Source: DASUFH01 sp036274645
GTDB lineage: Bacteria > Acidobacteriota > Terriglobia > 20CM-2-55-15
Length of the DNA: 12,166 bases
Direction of reading: 5' to 3'
NCBI GenBank assembly: GCA_036274645.1
Contig: DASUFH010000035.1
Coordinates: 1 to 12,166, forward strand
In this document: positions 12,107-12,166 of the stretch, piece after piece
Position numbering within the stretch: position 1 is the first letter of the stretch
Layout: each line of letters opens with the position of its first letter
Position numbers and translations under genes: made by a program
The notes under the pieces: model-generated
The model's database searches: none
What the model was told of the DNA's origin: nothing
The model's input: only the letters and a program-made list of their open reading frames with translations

Positions 12107-12125
12107 GGGCGGTCATAGACCGCCC
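12107..12125. repeat. 19-nt perfect hairpin GGGCGGTC-ATA-GACCGCCC
   Basis: The 8-bp arms pair perfectly around ATA. This is the best-conserved member of the three-copy palindrome family in the window and the core of the right inverted repeat of the terminal element. Confidence 0.7.
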
Positions 12126-12166
12126 CTGCCAGCACGGGCCCAAGAGCTTCATATAGGTCACGCGGA

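Larger units (their letters stand above)
11787..12133. repeat. MITE-like element with imperfect terminal inverted repeats
   Basis: The left end (11787-11814: GCTG, AGGGGCAGTCTATGACCGC, CAC) matches the reverse complement of 12105-12133 with only a few differences. A second matching block, TTAGACAT, follows further in on both sides (left about 11818, right about 12092). Inside are an imperfect inverted repeat pairing TGGCCGC and GCGGTTCG near 11906-11930 with 11978-12003, a perfect 12-bp palindrome TGGCTGCAGCCA (12027-12038), and a 9-bp hairpin, CCCCGCCTT (12039-12047) with AAGGCGGGG (12055-12063). No transposase is encoded. A short non-autonomous or dispersed repeat is the best reading; its exact borders are uncertain. 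Confidence 0.5.
11743..12166. other. 424-bp terminal region without a credible gene
   Basis: Short open frames exist on both strands, but none has a Shine-Dalgarno, recognisable domain or protein-like composition. One on the minus strand (11833-12135) reads mainly through the inverted repeats. The region is dominated by palindromes and inverted repeats, described under the element at 11787-12133. Confidence 0.7.

Noticed and set aside
11833..12135. Minus-strand 100-codon open frame in the terminal region
   Set aside because: It runs through the inverted repeats, has no Shine-Dalgarno, and its composition is not protein-like. It is likely a recurrent false gene call from a dispersed element.

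Overview
This is GC-rich bacterial chromosomal DNA. The gene content best fits a soil-type acidobacterium or close relative. The reasons are secreted tannase/feruloyl-esterase-type enzymes, a lipoprotein PQQ dehydrogenase carrying haem c, signal peptides followed by Gly/Arg-rich tracts, a C-terminal domain I associate with Acidobacteriota proteins, and intergenic GGGACAG palindromes. This assignment is inference from gene style; the window holds no rRNA, tRNA or other phylogenetic marker.

Layout. Positions 1-56 are a perfect hairpin repeat, followed by a SAM-dependent O-methyltransferase-like gene (95-1105, +). Convergent to it is a minus-strand pair, read right to left: a secreted carboxypeptidase-regulatory-like protein with a pseudopilin-like C-terminus (4263-3382), then a quinohaemoprotein alcohol dehydrogenase (3317-1116). 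A 26-bp perfect palindrome lies between these two. A 200-bp divergent promoter region (4264-4463) separates the pair from an AraC-family regulator (4464-5465, +) that looks leaderless.

The plus strand continues with three exported ester hydrolases of three different folds: a tannase-family enzyme (5587-7641), a CE1/esterase-D-type enzyme (8013-9023) and an SGNH/GDSL hydrolase (9083-10177). The first gap (371 bp) contains a 107-nt near-perfect hairpin. The second is only 59 bp, so the last two genes are probably co-transcribed. A strong bidirectional terminator (10204-10239) separates them from a convergent gene for an exported Gly/Arg-rich protein (10996-10268, -). A small zinc-ribbon protein (11200-11742, +, apparently leaderless) follows. 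The last 420 bp hold no credible gene but are dense in inverted repeats and look like a small non-coding mobile or dispersed element.

How the genes may work together. The three esterases plus the periplasmic PQQ dehydrogenase suggest outer-envelope processing of esterified plant phenolics or polysaccharides and oxidation of released alcohols, possibly under the AraC regulator. Substrates and regulation are inferred. The most unusual feature is that all four exported proteins between 5587 and 10996 carry Gly-rich low-complexity segments in unrelated folds. In the tannase this is a 116-residue Gly/Pro tandem repeat inserted inside the catalytic domain.
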